From positions 124,001-188,000 of the forward strand of contig JABCPU010000015.1 in NCBI GenBank assembly GCA_016800925.1: DNA of 64,000 nucleotides, written 5' to 3'. Of the stretch, positions 48,034 to 58,342 are shown piece after piece (position 1 is the stretch's first letter; every line of letters begins with the position of its first letter). The position numbers were made by a program, and so were the translations under genes. The DNA comes from Suillus spraguei (taxonomy: Eukaryota > Basidiomycota > Agaricomycetes > Boletales > Suillaceae). The notes below the pieces were generated by a model. It was not told where the DNA came from. It saw only the letters and a list, made by a program, of their open reading frames with translations, and searched no databases.

Positions 48034-48158
48034 AATGTCAGAGGAGTTTACCATTACAGTCGTTAAATGACAGGGGAACTACAATCACAATGTTGTATTT
48101 ATGTCCTATATTTATTTGCTCATAAGCAGTACTAGTGTCTGTTGGGAACTGTTGACCA

Positions 48159-50602
48159 TCAATGTTCTCTAGTTTTGATCCAGACCTCAACACAGTTCTC
48201 AGAGGAAGGAAATGCTCCCCAACCGTCATGGTCAATTGAAACAGTTCGTGTGTCGTCAAACAAGCTGCGGAACGTTGCTCCTTGGTGCTAGAGAATACGA
48301 GAGATGAGCAGACATTATTGCTATAATTCATAATGGATACGTACTAAACCAACGTTCATTCGGACTTTGGACATACTTGGGTCCAGCCTCGGGGAAGTGA
48401 TTAACAAATAAGCATGTGCAAAAGACACGAATAGACTCACAGCAAGTCATTACTGAGCACAACTGCACACCCAGCGTGATCGGAATCGCCCATGCGCACG
48501 AACCCAATGCAGTTTCTGTGCTCAAAGTAATCCACCATAGGTCCATATGCGAACGATTTCCGTGCAAGGAGTAACTGTTTCAGAGTGCGGGAAGTGCCCT
48601 CATCAAAGCACTCATCATTGGGATACAGGTCACCATAGAAAACACATCTGCCACGACATTCGTGTCAGGGCTGGTGTTTTAGCGAGATGGAACATACGGA
48701 TATCCGTGACATCGCAGTAGGATGAGAGCGTACGCTTGAGCCTTGAAATTAGTGTCCACCTAATTGAAATCACTCGAAGTCCACCAAAGAAATAATTACG
48801 AACTGCTTACCCAGCTTTCCAGAGACTGGCCGACTTGCTGGAACAATCATTGGCCAAGTCATGTGTGGTTATCAAACGCTTGCTTACCGTGCTATCGCAA
48901 GAAAAAGTTATTCATAGAACAGTATGTATCTGGCGCTAGCACTCACTCGTGATTGTCAACAAAAGTAACAGCATCTCCTGGCCTCAATTTTACCAGAGAA
49001 CCTTCAAAAATGGTCCTCAAGTCGTATGAAGCACCTGCTTTGCTTGCTCTATGGAAGTTCTCATGTAGGGGAACGTCGAAAAAGGAGGTCTGCTACCATT
49101 AACCCCGAGTCAGTCATGTCATGGAGATGCACACCTGGCCATGAAACACCCGAATATATGGGGTTATATATCGCAAGCTGTTCTCGCTCAGAGGCCTGGA
49201 AATCATGGAATCCAGGATGGACCTACTTCGCTGACCAAAATTCTGAAACCGCAAACAATCGCTTCCTGGTTGGGTGGTCCCGAGTTCTTTTGATCTTCAA
49301 CAGTAAAGTAGCTCCGTCACCAGGTGAATCAAGTAAACAAAAAACACCCCCTTACAAACTCAAGAAGGAACTTGCGGTCCATGTGTTTGATGGCGTCCAG
49401 CCTAAACCCGCAGGCACCTGTGGTCTAGAACAATCTCAAAAAATTGTATAAGAAATTATGCAGACAAGACGCACGTCAAGGATCCACGAGCCCCAGGAAA
49501 ATAAATCACTTCGCACTTCAGGGTGACGGTGGTCAATCTATAGTTCCCGGATAGACGATTAGAATGGGCGCATCAATGAAAAGACACGACTGACATCGAT
49601 GCCTAGGAGATAGTCATAATTTCCATTCTCAGTGTCCACCCACCTTGACCAACCTTGGTGTCTTTCTGAACAAATGCGAAATACACCATTGGTTTGCGTG
49701 AGCTCGTCCCAGTCCAGCCCTTGGATAATTTCAGTCATAAAAAGCAAGGAAAGTCCAACACGGACTGACCCGTAAAATGATTGAAATTCCACTGCATGCT
49801 ACTATACTGACTTATATGTTTATCTCCAGCTGATGAAATTACAATGTATGGAGTCACCTTCCCAAGCCGTCCAGAAAAATCAAATGCAGTCCAGCCCTGT
49901 GGATGAGATTAAAAATGTCTACAGAACAGGGAAGGGGAATCATACCCTGACTGGTCTCTCCTCCTCAATGTCCCGTAACCGATTTAATGGATCGACGCGT
50001 GCAGCACGAAAGTCCTCCATTCTGTCTGCACCGAGTTTGTGCTTATGTATCATGGTGAATGACTGAGCATGAGCGTAGACTCGTGACATGTACACAATAT
50101 CCTTACATTGAGAACTGCATCGATGATCACGTTGATACCGAATTGCCTTGCAACATCACAAGCTCTTAAAAGATCTTCCTTTGTTCCCCACCTCGTAGCC
50201 ACGGAACCTTTCTGGTCGAATTCACCGATATCCCACTACATGAACGTCTGTATAGTGTTGGAACAAGTGTTACAAGACATCTACCAAGTCATAAGCATCA
50301 TATCCGCGGCCCGTCTATAGCATTCGTAGTACAATGAGATTTTTGGACATATCATAAGGACTGCTGGCTCTCACCGGTTCCATTGCTTTGTTCGGTGGAG
50401 GGAGCCAGGTTTGCGTGAACCCCAGTGCGGCCAAGTGCGGGGCTTCTTTCGCAAAATGTTCCCACCAGCTCATGTCTGGGTGCCGGGCATCCCAGGTGAA
50501 AAATTGTACCTTGAGAGATCCATTTTGAATGAGTATTTCGGCGTGCAAAATGCAACTGACCATCGTAGGATTCTGAGAGCTTCCATCAGGCCCGAGTTGC
50601 AT
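48159..50602 (-). CDS. Alpha-amylase, GH13 subfamily 5 type, intracellular
   Basis: Endo-acting alpha-1,4-glucan hydrolase. About 17 short exons join in frame on the minus strand. Landmarks in order: [103 protein letters not shown], the nucleophile Asp in GFRLDAIKHMDRKF, the acid/base Glu in FAVSEFWSA, LHENFHRASKAGASYDLR, the third Asp in FVDNHDTQVGQSLESW (codon split by an intron), YPCVFYGDLYP, FAYGPMVDYFEHRNCIGFVRMGD, and the end DHDGWGAFPSSENCVEVWIK. All three catalytic residues are present. No signal peptide is seen, as in fungal AmyD-like GH13_5 enzymes linked to cell-wall alpha-glucan metabolism. The start is uncertain: 50602, or in-frame Met at 50701. It faces the transporter gene tail to tail. 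Confidence 0.85.
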
Positions 50603-50739
50603 TGTTGGGAGGGATGGAGGTACCCATTTGAGAAGCAAACAATCAAACCAATACCTGAGCTGGCGGTAGATGAGGCTCGTCGAAAAGCACACAGAGTTCA
50701 TGATATCAATTGGCCGTCCTCGCACATTGCACAACTCTA

Positions 50740-51613
50740 GTGACTAAACTTTTAAGGTGTAAGCTTGGTACCGGCATCTTCCGAGGCCTATAAATCTCCT
50801 GGAAGCTGCACTTGAAATTTTTTACCGTTTACATGACCACCTCTCACCACTCACTCCAGGAAGCGTCCCGCTCACCGATGGAATGAGGGTTCCGTGATCT
50901 ATCACAGGATGGTCTATAGGGGAAAGCCTCTTTAATCACTCTTATCACGAATATTCACGTTGAGAGGAGTTTCATGATGTGGCGACAAATTTCTTGCACA
51001 CTTTATACTATGCTCATCGGCTGTATTCAATATAAATGTTTGTAACTTTTCTCTGAGTTGATGTGAGTGCCAATTGGTCATGTGTAATTGTAATTATTTC
51101 TTCCTTGAATGTGACAACACACTTGAACTTATTTGTGAGATGAACGTTGCAGTACGACACTCTATCGGCCCATCCCACTCAGGCTATACCTTTGTTATTC
51201 GGTATGGAATTGGCAAGGCGAATCCGCATAGAAGCTCTTGGGCTCAGAGCTTGAGTCATGAACCCCACGTGTGACCAGCACAATTGAGGAATTGAAGTAG
51301 CATTGTCGCCCACGGTGGTTCGGCATCGAGTTGGTGTACGGATCCCTCAGTTCTAGTGTTGTCGGCAGATCGGTGCCGTTCTGGTGTCATCCGTGATGGA
51401 AAACCTTGGAGAACCTGGCAGTTGCCAGTGACAGAAGTCCAACAGTTCCTGGGACTAAAACTGTTCTACCATGGTAAACCCAGGTTCTGGTGCGCAGTTC
51501 TCGTGACAAAATTCCCGACCAGTCGCTCTGCCCTCAACACTCGGACTCACAACTAACGCATAGTAATTCCCTATATAAAAATCGGAACCTTTAATTCTCG
51601 AATTCCTACGACC
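50740..51613. other. Spacer without a recognised gene
   Basis: A TATA-like TATAAATC (50790 on +; TTTATA on -) lies upstream of the amylase start. No coding region supported. Confidence 0.35.
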
Positions 51614-52371
51614 ATGGCTGATTTCGCTACTCCAGCACAAGTCAAAAAGCCTCACATCGCACTAATCACTAGCGCAGCTTAGGGTATCGGACGCGCCATC
51701 ACCCTGCGGCTCGCAGGGGACGGAGTTGACATCGCCATCCCAGACATAAAATTACAGCATTAGAAGCTTGACCCCATTGGGGGCGAAGTGAAGACGCAAG
51801 GGAGGCGGTACATTATCTTGGGATGTCATGCTTACTAGGGATGAGCAAGTCGGGGGCTGGTGCCACTGTCGAAGTCTGACGAGGCTCGGACTGGGAACGG
51901 AACGAGAAACGACGACTTGGTATTAGCTCAAAAGACTAAAGAACTATATTCGACGACGAGAGGTGTAATATGATGATTTAGACGGAGAATCAAAGGGAAA
52001 CGTGTCTGAGGCGTGCAACGAGGAGTGATTGTGTGTAAAATAAAGGTATGAGTACGTACGATAATGACGTCGATAGTCATATCTTGACAGCCACTTAGCT
52101 TATGCATCCCGATGCTGATATAGTGTCCAGTGCAAGACTCCACTGAATAATTCGCGAAACAGTTAGAGCTTCCTGATGGCAAGACATTTATTCAAAATAT
52201 ATGTATTATTGTTTCTGTGAGGTTTCCCAAGTCTTTCAATAGCTTTACAGTACCAAACGAACGCGGCGCTGCCGCGGATCAGAGCATTGGAAGACATTGC
52301 GGGTATGGTGTTATTCCTCGGCGGGAATTATATCACCAGTGGAATGAACACCATTGATGGTGAAACATGAA
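51614..52371 (+). pseudogene. Short-chain dehydrogenase/reductase pseudogene, split by foreign sequence
   Basis: From 51614 the frame reads MADFATPAQVKKPHIALITSAA, a stop, then GIGRAITLRLAGDGVDIAI and PDI, the Rossmann GxxxGIG nucleotide site of classical SDRs, with further stops after it. The C-terminal SDR part resumes near 52255-52371: LPRIRALEDIAGMVLFLGGNYITSGMNTIDG. The catalytic YxxxK middle is missing and replaced by about 0.4 kb (51840-52240) of unrelated sequence. Clearly inactive. Confidence 0.8.
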
Positions 52372-52657
52372 TGATCTATCGTGTACTTCCAGCGCGAGAA
52401 CTGCCGCATAAAATGTAACTTGTTTGAAAAATACCTTGAAGCCCAGAAATAAAACTCTTGAAATAATCATATCTTCACTTGCCTTCCTACAAACAAGGTG
52501 CGAGTCCTTGCGAGTTCATTTCAGCCCATACGAGTGTGACTAATAACCCGCCAGTCACCTCGAGTCTCCCATCAGGAAGGGTTCAAAACCGAGTGTGACG
52601 TTCATCGATCATGTGAAAGACTTCAGTCAGCTGCCGTGCATCCACTTGGGACAGACT

Positions 52658-54592
52658 TCATCCGCGAGTTTTGGTAAAACTTGGTCCTGTACTTGATGGA
52701 TGTAATCGTCGCGGCGCATCTTTCACAGGCGACAGCTCGGTAGGGATTCCTAGGCCGATTCCATCCTGCGGGGGATTGAACCCCAAAGTTTCAGCGGACC
52801 ATCAGCTAGAGAAACGTATAACGCACCTGATCCCAGTGAAACACCGGGGGTTGTTGTTGTGTAGAAGGGAAGATGCCTACATTGAGCTTCCGTTTCTTCT
52901 TCTTAGGTGCCGGATCTTGATTGTCTTCTGCAGCACTATCTGCAGCCGCAGCAGTTACTTTTGATGTCTTTGCTTGCGACGATTCGGCAGCCTTCTTCTG
53001 GTTCTTTGATGCCTTCTCATTTGGCGCAGGGGCGTCCTTTTTTGTTCGCGCACGCTTTGCTTTCTCTGCTGCAGGTTTTTCATCGGCACTGTCTTCCTGA
53101 GATGCCTTGCGTTTCCCTTTCGCTTTGGCGGAAGGTTCAATTAACTCAATAATGTCACTGTCAGCTGGCTTCGAGCGCTTGACTGGTTTGGGCTTGGGCT
53201 TGGGCTTGGGTTTCGGTCGAGTTTGATCAGCCCCTTCCTCTGATGCCAAAGGGATAGGAGGCGTCGTGTTGCTCTGGATTATCATGCGTTGAGATACGGC
53301 ATAGGCACATGACAGTTTGCCCCACCTTTGGAGCTGCAGATGTTTTGAGCGCAGCAGTTAGCTGAGCCTTCAGATCTGATATCTCTTGCTCAAATTTTTC
53401 TGCTGCCTTTTTCGCATTTGTAGCCTCATCATCAGCCTGATTCCGGAGCGTTGTCAGTTCCCCGGCTTCTGTCTATAAACAAACAATCTCTTGAATATAC
53501 AACGTGAAAGCTGGAGCAAAAAATCTGACCTTCCACTCATGGAGGACTTCCTTAAGTTTAGTAGTGCGACCTTTCTCCTTCTCGAGCGCTTTGTCACGTT
53601 CTTGGATGACTACATTCACTTCTCTTAACTGAACCTCCAATTCGATGTTCTTCTTCCGCAATATCTCCAGGTCTGCATCATCACCTTTCTTCAAGCCCTG
53701 CCAATTGTCAAGTTGACGTTGTAACTTGGCATTATTATCATTATGATCCTCAAGCTCCCGCTCGAGTTGGGTCACCCTCGCTTGTAGGCCATCACGTTGT
53801 ACAGTTATCCGGGAAAGTTTAGACGTATTTGTAACAGTAGCCGCGTCTGCGTCTGCTTGAGTTTCTCGTAGTCGGCGTAGTTCATCCTACTGCAAAGTTA
53901 AACCATCAGTCACTCATGAGAAGATCGGCACTGAAGAAACAGACCTCGACGTCTTCACGTTGCTTATGAGCTGCTACAATTTCGTCCGACTTCAGCTTCA
54001 ACTCGGATGAAAGCGTTGCGTCTCTTGTTCGTAGTTCGAGGATAGTCTTCTGGTACTGTTGATCCCGAGATTTAAGCGAATACTCTGTTTGAGCCACTCG
54101 AGAGTCAAGATCTGCCTGGAGGTCCTCTATTTGACTCTCTAGTTCTGCTTCCCTAGCCTGAAAAATGGTAATCTTGTAGTCCCTTTGTATACGCGCAAGC
54201 CTCTCGCGCCGCGCAACTTCGCGCTCCTTAAGCATTGCGATTCGTTCATCGTCCAAAGCGCATGCCGTCCTGAGATGAGCAATCCTATGGCACGCCTGCA
54301 AAGCATCACAACCAACATGCCACAACTTTTGCTCTGCTTTCCATTGTTGTTTTACAACATTGACAGCGTCCTTGGCGCGAGTTTGTTCAAGACTGAGATC
54401 ATCGTTTAGCTTCTTGATGGTGTGTTCCAAATTCCGAGCCTTCTGCACTAGATTTTCTATGTGACCTTGCTGGGATGCGACCATTGCGTCGTGCGGAACG
54501 AAGGGAGCCACTGTTCGCACCGGAGTTGGTGCCCTCTTCGAATTGGGCTGTGGCATCGACTGTGCTAGTGACATTAGACCGAAATGACGCAT
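52658..54592 (-). CDS. Coiled-coil protein with basic C-terminus, unknown function
   Basis: Multi-exon minus-strand gene. It starts MRHFGLMSLAQSMPQPNSKRAPTP (54592), then has a long heptad-rich coiled coil (HIENLVQKARNLEHTIKKLNDDLSLEQ, AELESQIEDLQADLDSRVAQTE, ITVQRDGLQARVTQLERELEDHN, NIELEVQLREVNVVIQERDKAL, FEQEISDLKAQLTAALK). Next comes a low-complexity basic region with a KPKPKPKPKP run and repeated KxKRK/AKRARTKK patches, and the last exon (52771 to stop 52658) encodes DGIGLGIPTELSPVKD. Another Met occurs seven codons in. Coiled coil plus nuclear-type basic tail suggests a structural nuclear, spindle or chromatin role, but I do not recognise the family. Confidence 0.65.
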
Positions 54593-55048
54593 TTGAGGAG
54601 AAACGCTCTAACCAATGCTCGCCAAAAAGTATCAGAAAAATGTTATTGAAAAGTTCCTGGTTATTAGTGAAGCTAAGGGGCGGTCAATCTTGCTCGTTTG
54701 AAAGTTAGTAAACTTGATAGTCACGGTGGTCAAACGGTAGTACAAACACATCATCTTGTGACATAATTGCAATATTAACTCATTGCCAGCGCTTTGTCTT
54801 TGCTCCCAGCTCACAAATATAACTTCACCTGTTGCTTGGTGCCAACGCAATCACACGTATTAAATCTCTCAGTGTCGTCCAAACTACGAATAATGGGAAT
54901 AGCTCAGTTGTCGGAAAATTCCTAAGTTCCCGTGTTGTTTGCTGTCACATTTCCGCGGACCGCACTTCCGGTTTCTTGTATCTCACTAAGTTAAGCCGAC
55001 TTAGTATAAGAATGTATGTGCTCGGTGCTTCCCTGATTATCAGTTCAT
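54593..55048. other. Divergent promoter region
   Basis: Between the coiled-coil gene (-) and the acetyltransferase gene (+). No gene or clear motif. Confidence 0.3.
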
Positions 55049-55834
55049 ATGGCGTATATCAATGCCTATCAACCCCCTCCTCCTGTGAAACCTGCTTACG
55101 GACTTCATGGTCCTGTCCCCTATGACATCAACGTCGCCTTTCCGCTTGAATTTGCTCAGCTGGAGACCCCACGTCTGAAGCTAGTGCCGTTCATTCCATC
55201 CATTCACGCTGCAAAATATCATGCAGCAATCCCGGACCCTGTGCACTTTTACCGTTACTATCCCTTTCCCGGCATAGAAGATCCAGAGTCGTATCTGCTG
55301 TTCATGGATGCTTTTGTGCGCCAGAACCCGTACAGTGTCCTCTTTGCAATTATCGACAAGACAACCCCAGACCCGGACTATCCGGAGTGGGGAGGGAAGC
55401 TCGCAGGGACAATTGCACTCCTCAATTACTCACCGACGAACTTATCAGTGGAGATTGGGGTTCTGTGCGTTCTGCCCACGTTTCAGCGTACACATGTCGC
55501 AACGCATGCAGTAGGAACACTCATCAAGTACTGTTTTACTACGCCCTGTGCATCCCAGTCTGAATCTGGGTTGGGGTTGAGAAGAGCACATTGGTATGCG
55601 CATCCGGATAATGAGTCATCCCTGAGACTTGCTGCTCGCATGGGGCTCGAACGCGAAGGAACTTTGAGATGGGCATGGGTGTTGCCTACGGGAAAGGTAT
55701 TTGGAAAGACACCTAGGAAAACCGATCTGCTACCAGGACCTGGGAGAGATACTGCAATTATGGCTATGTCATGGGAAGACTGGGAGGACGGAGCAAGAGA
55801 AGTTGTAATGACACAAATGGCTCGGATGGAATAA
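55049..55834 (+). CDS. GNAT family N-acetyltransferase (RimJ/RimL-like)
   Basis: Intronless, 261 aa. The N-terminal part (FPLEFAQLETPRLKLVPFIPSIHAAKYHAAI) matches the start of Acetyltransf_3/RimJ-L-type GNAT proteins (LETxRLxL). The core follows: KLAGTIALLNYSPTNLSVEIGVLCVLPTFQRTHVATHAVGTLIKYCF, where the acetyl-CoA loop is degenerate (normally Q/RxxGxG/A; here QRTHVA). Then YAHPDNESSLRLAARMGLEREGTLRWAWVLP, the NxxSxxxxxxxGFxxEG motif of the family. Length and layout match fungal GNAT proteins related to those acting on small molecules or protein N-termini; the substrate cannot be told. The weak acetyl-CoA loop is worth noting. Confidence 0.85.
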   Translation: MAYINAYQPPPPVKPAYGLHGPVPYDINVAFPLEFAQLETPRLKLVPFIPSIHAAKYHAAIPDPVHFYRYYPFPGIEDPESYLLFMDAFVRQNPYSVLFAIIDKTTPDPDYPEWGGKLAGTIALLNYSPTNLSVEIGVLCVLPTFQRTHVATHAVGTLIKYCFTTPCASQSESGLGLRRAHWYAHPDNESSLRLAARMGLEREGTLRWAWVLPTGKVFGKTPRKTDLLPGPGRDTAIMAMSWEDWEDGAREVVMTQMARME

Positions 55835-55949
55835 TGCATGGGTAGTCAATTCACGCCGAGGAATACAACAGACAAATTCTATAGCAGAAACAATGATGAT
55901 ATACATAACACAGTGACACTGGATAACGTACACGGGAATCAAGGGTAAA

Positions 55950-56720
55950 TCATGGTCCATGCAGCTGAATAAATCCATCCTCTGGCATGCCTCTTGCTGA
56001 CCGTCTCCTCACATCTGGAGACATGCTGGTACCCATGCCGTCTCTCATGCCCATCCTCGCAGGAGAAGCCCCATCCGCTCCAGGGCCGTAGAAGTGATTG
56101 GGTGGAATGCCATTGAATGGGACGTTTGAGTAACCCCCAATATTGGGATGACGTGGAGTCACTTGAGACATGCCCGGCGATGCATATGGGTAGTTATGAT
56201 TTGAAGAGGTCGAGTGATTTCGAGTAATACGAGAAGGGTCGTGTGCACGAAAGTCGGGAGGCTGCATTGAGGTTCGAGCTGCATGTTCCTCCTCGCGTTG
56301 CTGTTTCTGGTACTCCATCAATGGAGACGAGTCATAGTATAGGTCAGACCCTTGGTCTACAAGAAATCTAAACGACTTTCAATTCCCTTTGAATACGACA
56401 TAGTTGAACGACGCACTGTTGAGTTCCAACATCCCACTGTGGTCCACGTTCAGCACGGGCTGTAATAAGCAATGAGTTCCACTCCGAGGCAGACTCCTAA
56501 ATATACACTCCCAATGTTAAAGTAGTTGTGCAGGCAGCATGGCACTTACAATAGCCTGGGCTACATTATTTGAGTCGTAGTTAGGCTGGTGAGTGGCCAC
56601 GCGAATTTTCTCCTTCCTAGCTAGCGCTTCCACATGCGCAGAAAATTTTGCGCCTATCCTTTGGGCACCATGACGCGGAACCTTGATTCTGATGGCTTTT
56701 GCTGGCTTCCCAGGTGACAT
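55950..56720 (-). CDS. Hypothetical basidiomycete protein, about 200 aa
   Basis: Three exons on the minus strand. Exon 1 (56720 to about 56550) reads MSPGKPAKAIRIKVPRHGAQ and KFSAHVEALARKEKIRVATHQPNYDSNNVAQAI. The second gives ESASEWNSLLITARAERGPQWD and the third SFRFLVDQGSDLYYDSSPLMEYQKQQREEEHAAR, followed by a disordered Gly/Pro/Ser/Asn-rich tail to ...DGFIQLHGP (stop at 55950). The exons join in frame with canonical borders. No domain recognised; short helical N-terminal half and disordered C-terminal half. Confidence 0.6.
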
Positions 56721-57024
56721 GGCGAGTAGTACGGCGAAGAATAAGGATTGTTATTCGGAAGATGCCGATAGTGTGCTTTTAAGAGTAGTTCTCAGAGTAC
56801 TTCTTGTAAATTCACCACTTTTGTGGATCCCGAGTTCCCAATTGCAAGTAATTCGATGCATAATGCATAATGCATAACACATAATGTTTGTATACCCAAT
56901 ATGCATCATGAAGTATTGATCTGATAGGGTGGGACATATGTACAATAACATAGTGCATAAATTTATTGTCGTGCTTCAGTGGTATTGTCTCTTGTGACTA
57001 TGTAGCAATTGAAAAGACACAGAG

Positions 57025-57473
57025 ATGGCTTCAAATGTCATTGATGCGTTTATGCAAGCAGCCTCTGGTCGTACTGACCTCAAAATTTGTATTCCCGCGC
57101 GCGCACAACGAGTCAACGACCTGATTAGCTTTCTTCTATTGCAACTCAGCTTATACAATCAGTAAAAGATCTCGAAGCACGCAACCATGTTTTTGGTACC
57201 TTGCCAACCATCGACGAACTTTTGGACCCTGCTGAGGAGAGAGATAAGGGAGAATTCTCTGCCTATGAAGGTGGTGACTCATCCATCATTGCAGATGAGG
57301 TCCGTCATGGAATTGCTGTTGCAAATGGTGAAGTTATTGAAGTTGATTCTGATTCTGATGACGACGACGGCAATGAAGTGGGCCCATCAATCACACGCAA
57401 TGATGTCCTTGATTTGTGCCAGCAGCTCGAAGTTGCGGCCTGGCCGGCATGTATGCAATATGGTGATCCTTAA
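57025..57473 (+). pseudogene. Acidic ORF resembling the C-terminal tail of a CENP-B/DDE_1 transposase
   Basis: Two exons (57025-57111 and 57150-57473, a 38-bp intron) could give 136 aa: MASNVIDAFMQAASGRTDLK ... QSVKDLEARNHVFGTLPTID, then AVANGEVIEVDSDSDDDDGN, NDVLDLCQQLEVAAW and CMQYGD. The acidic EVIEVDSDSD run followed by an LCxxLExA...QYGD ending is typical of the tail of fungal Pogo/Tigger-type transposases. The DDE core is absent. Either a transposon remnant or a small derived gene; the first is likelier. Confidence 0.5.
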
Positions 57474-57479
57474 TTTTCA

Positions 57480-58342
57480 CTTGATTTATCTTCACAACTT
57501 TGAAAGTTTCGCGCTAACCTACGACGCGAAGAACTGCATAATGCCAAACAAACATGTCTAGAATAATTCTTCTCATGTACTTGTGTAGAAACTATCAATA
57601 ACTTTCAGTCACACTTTTAGCGGAGGTCACATATGTCACAGTTTATGTGACAAATACGTCTTGCATATTATGCATAGTAACGTTTTGGTGGTCCCATCGG
57701 TATGCATTATGACCATTTCAACTGTATCAATATTTTATCTTAGGTCTACTACCTACTCGAGAAGTCCTGTGACCGCACCTTACTTCTCGTGATCCATTTG
57801 CCATCAAAGTACCTCCTTCGCACGTCATGTAGCAACTTTTGTGTAAGTCGATTTTTACTCGTGACTTACTCCTGCGGCATGATGAGGGCCGAGGAGGGTT
57901 TTAAAAGCCACGCTTGTAAGGGCAGAGATTCCCCCCACTCAAGAATGCGTAACGTACTGTTTGATGCGGAGCCTCCTGTAGGCGATCTCCGCTTCCATGC
58001 AACCGTCCCGTGTAAGTGAGGAGGCCAGCTTGAACTGGCATGGTTTGACTATTGTCCTTCAGCAACTTGACCTGATAGCACAAACCATCCGTCACAAGGA
58101 GAATGTTCCATAAAGGATTTCAAGAAGGAAAAATTGGAACATAAACCAGTTCGAGAGTAGTCTGAATCGAGTTTCACGATCCACGAAGAGTTTGGTAACT
58201 GTTACTGTAGCGTATGTGTACATGTATTTGTAAAAGAATGCTCGGGTGTACGACGACAGTACGTTTGTTAACAGTAGCAGCAAAATGGCCAATTTATCTA
58301 CATGTTCAAAAAATGAAGGTTGAGTTTTTTCGTAGTACACGC
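57480..58342. other. Spacer, no gene seen
   Basis: No coding region or clear repeat supported between the transposase-tail ORF and the helicase gene stop. Confidence 0.3.

Larger units (their letters stand above)
44553..48061 (+). repeat. Segmental duplication, copy 2 (with MFS transporter and a later insertion)
   Basis: Matches 19102-21990 in direct orientation from CCCATCGCGGG to CCATTACAGT, interrupted only by the 596-bp element at 47438-48033. Downstream of 48061 the sequence leads into the amylase gene, which has no counterpart next to copy 1. Confidence 0.85.

Noticed and set aside
52661..52800. tRNA-like GGTTCAATCCC sequence
   Set aside because: It lies in an intron of the coiled-coil gene and has no acceptor stem or anticodon arm around it.
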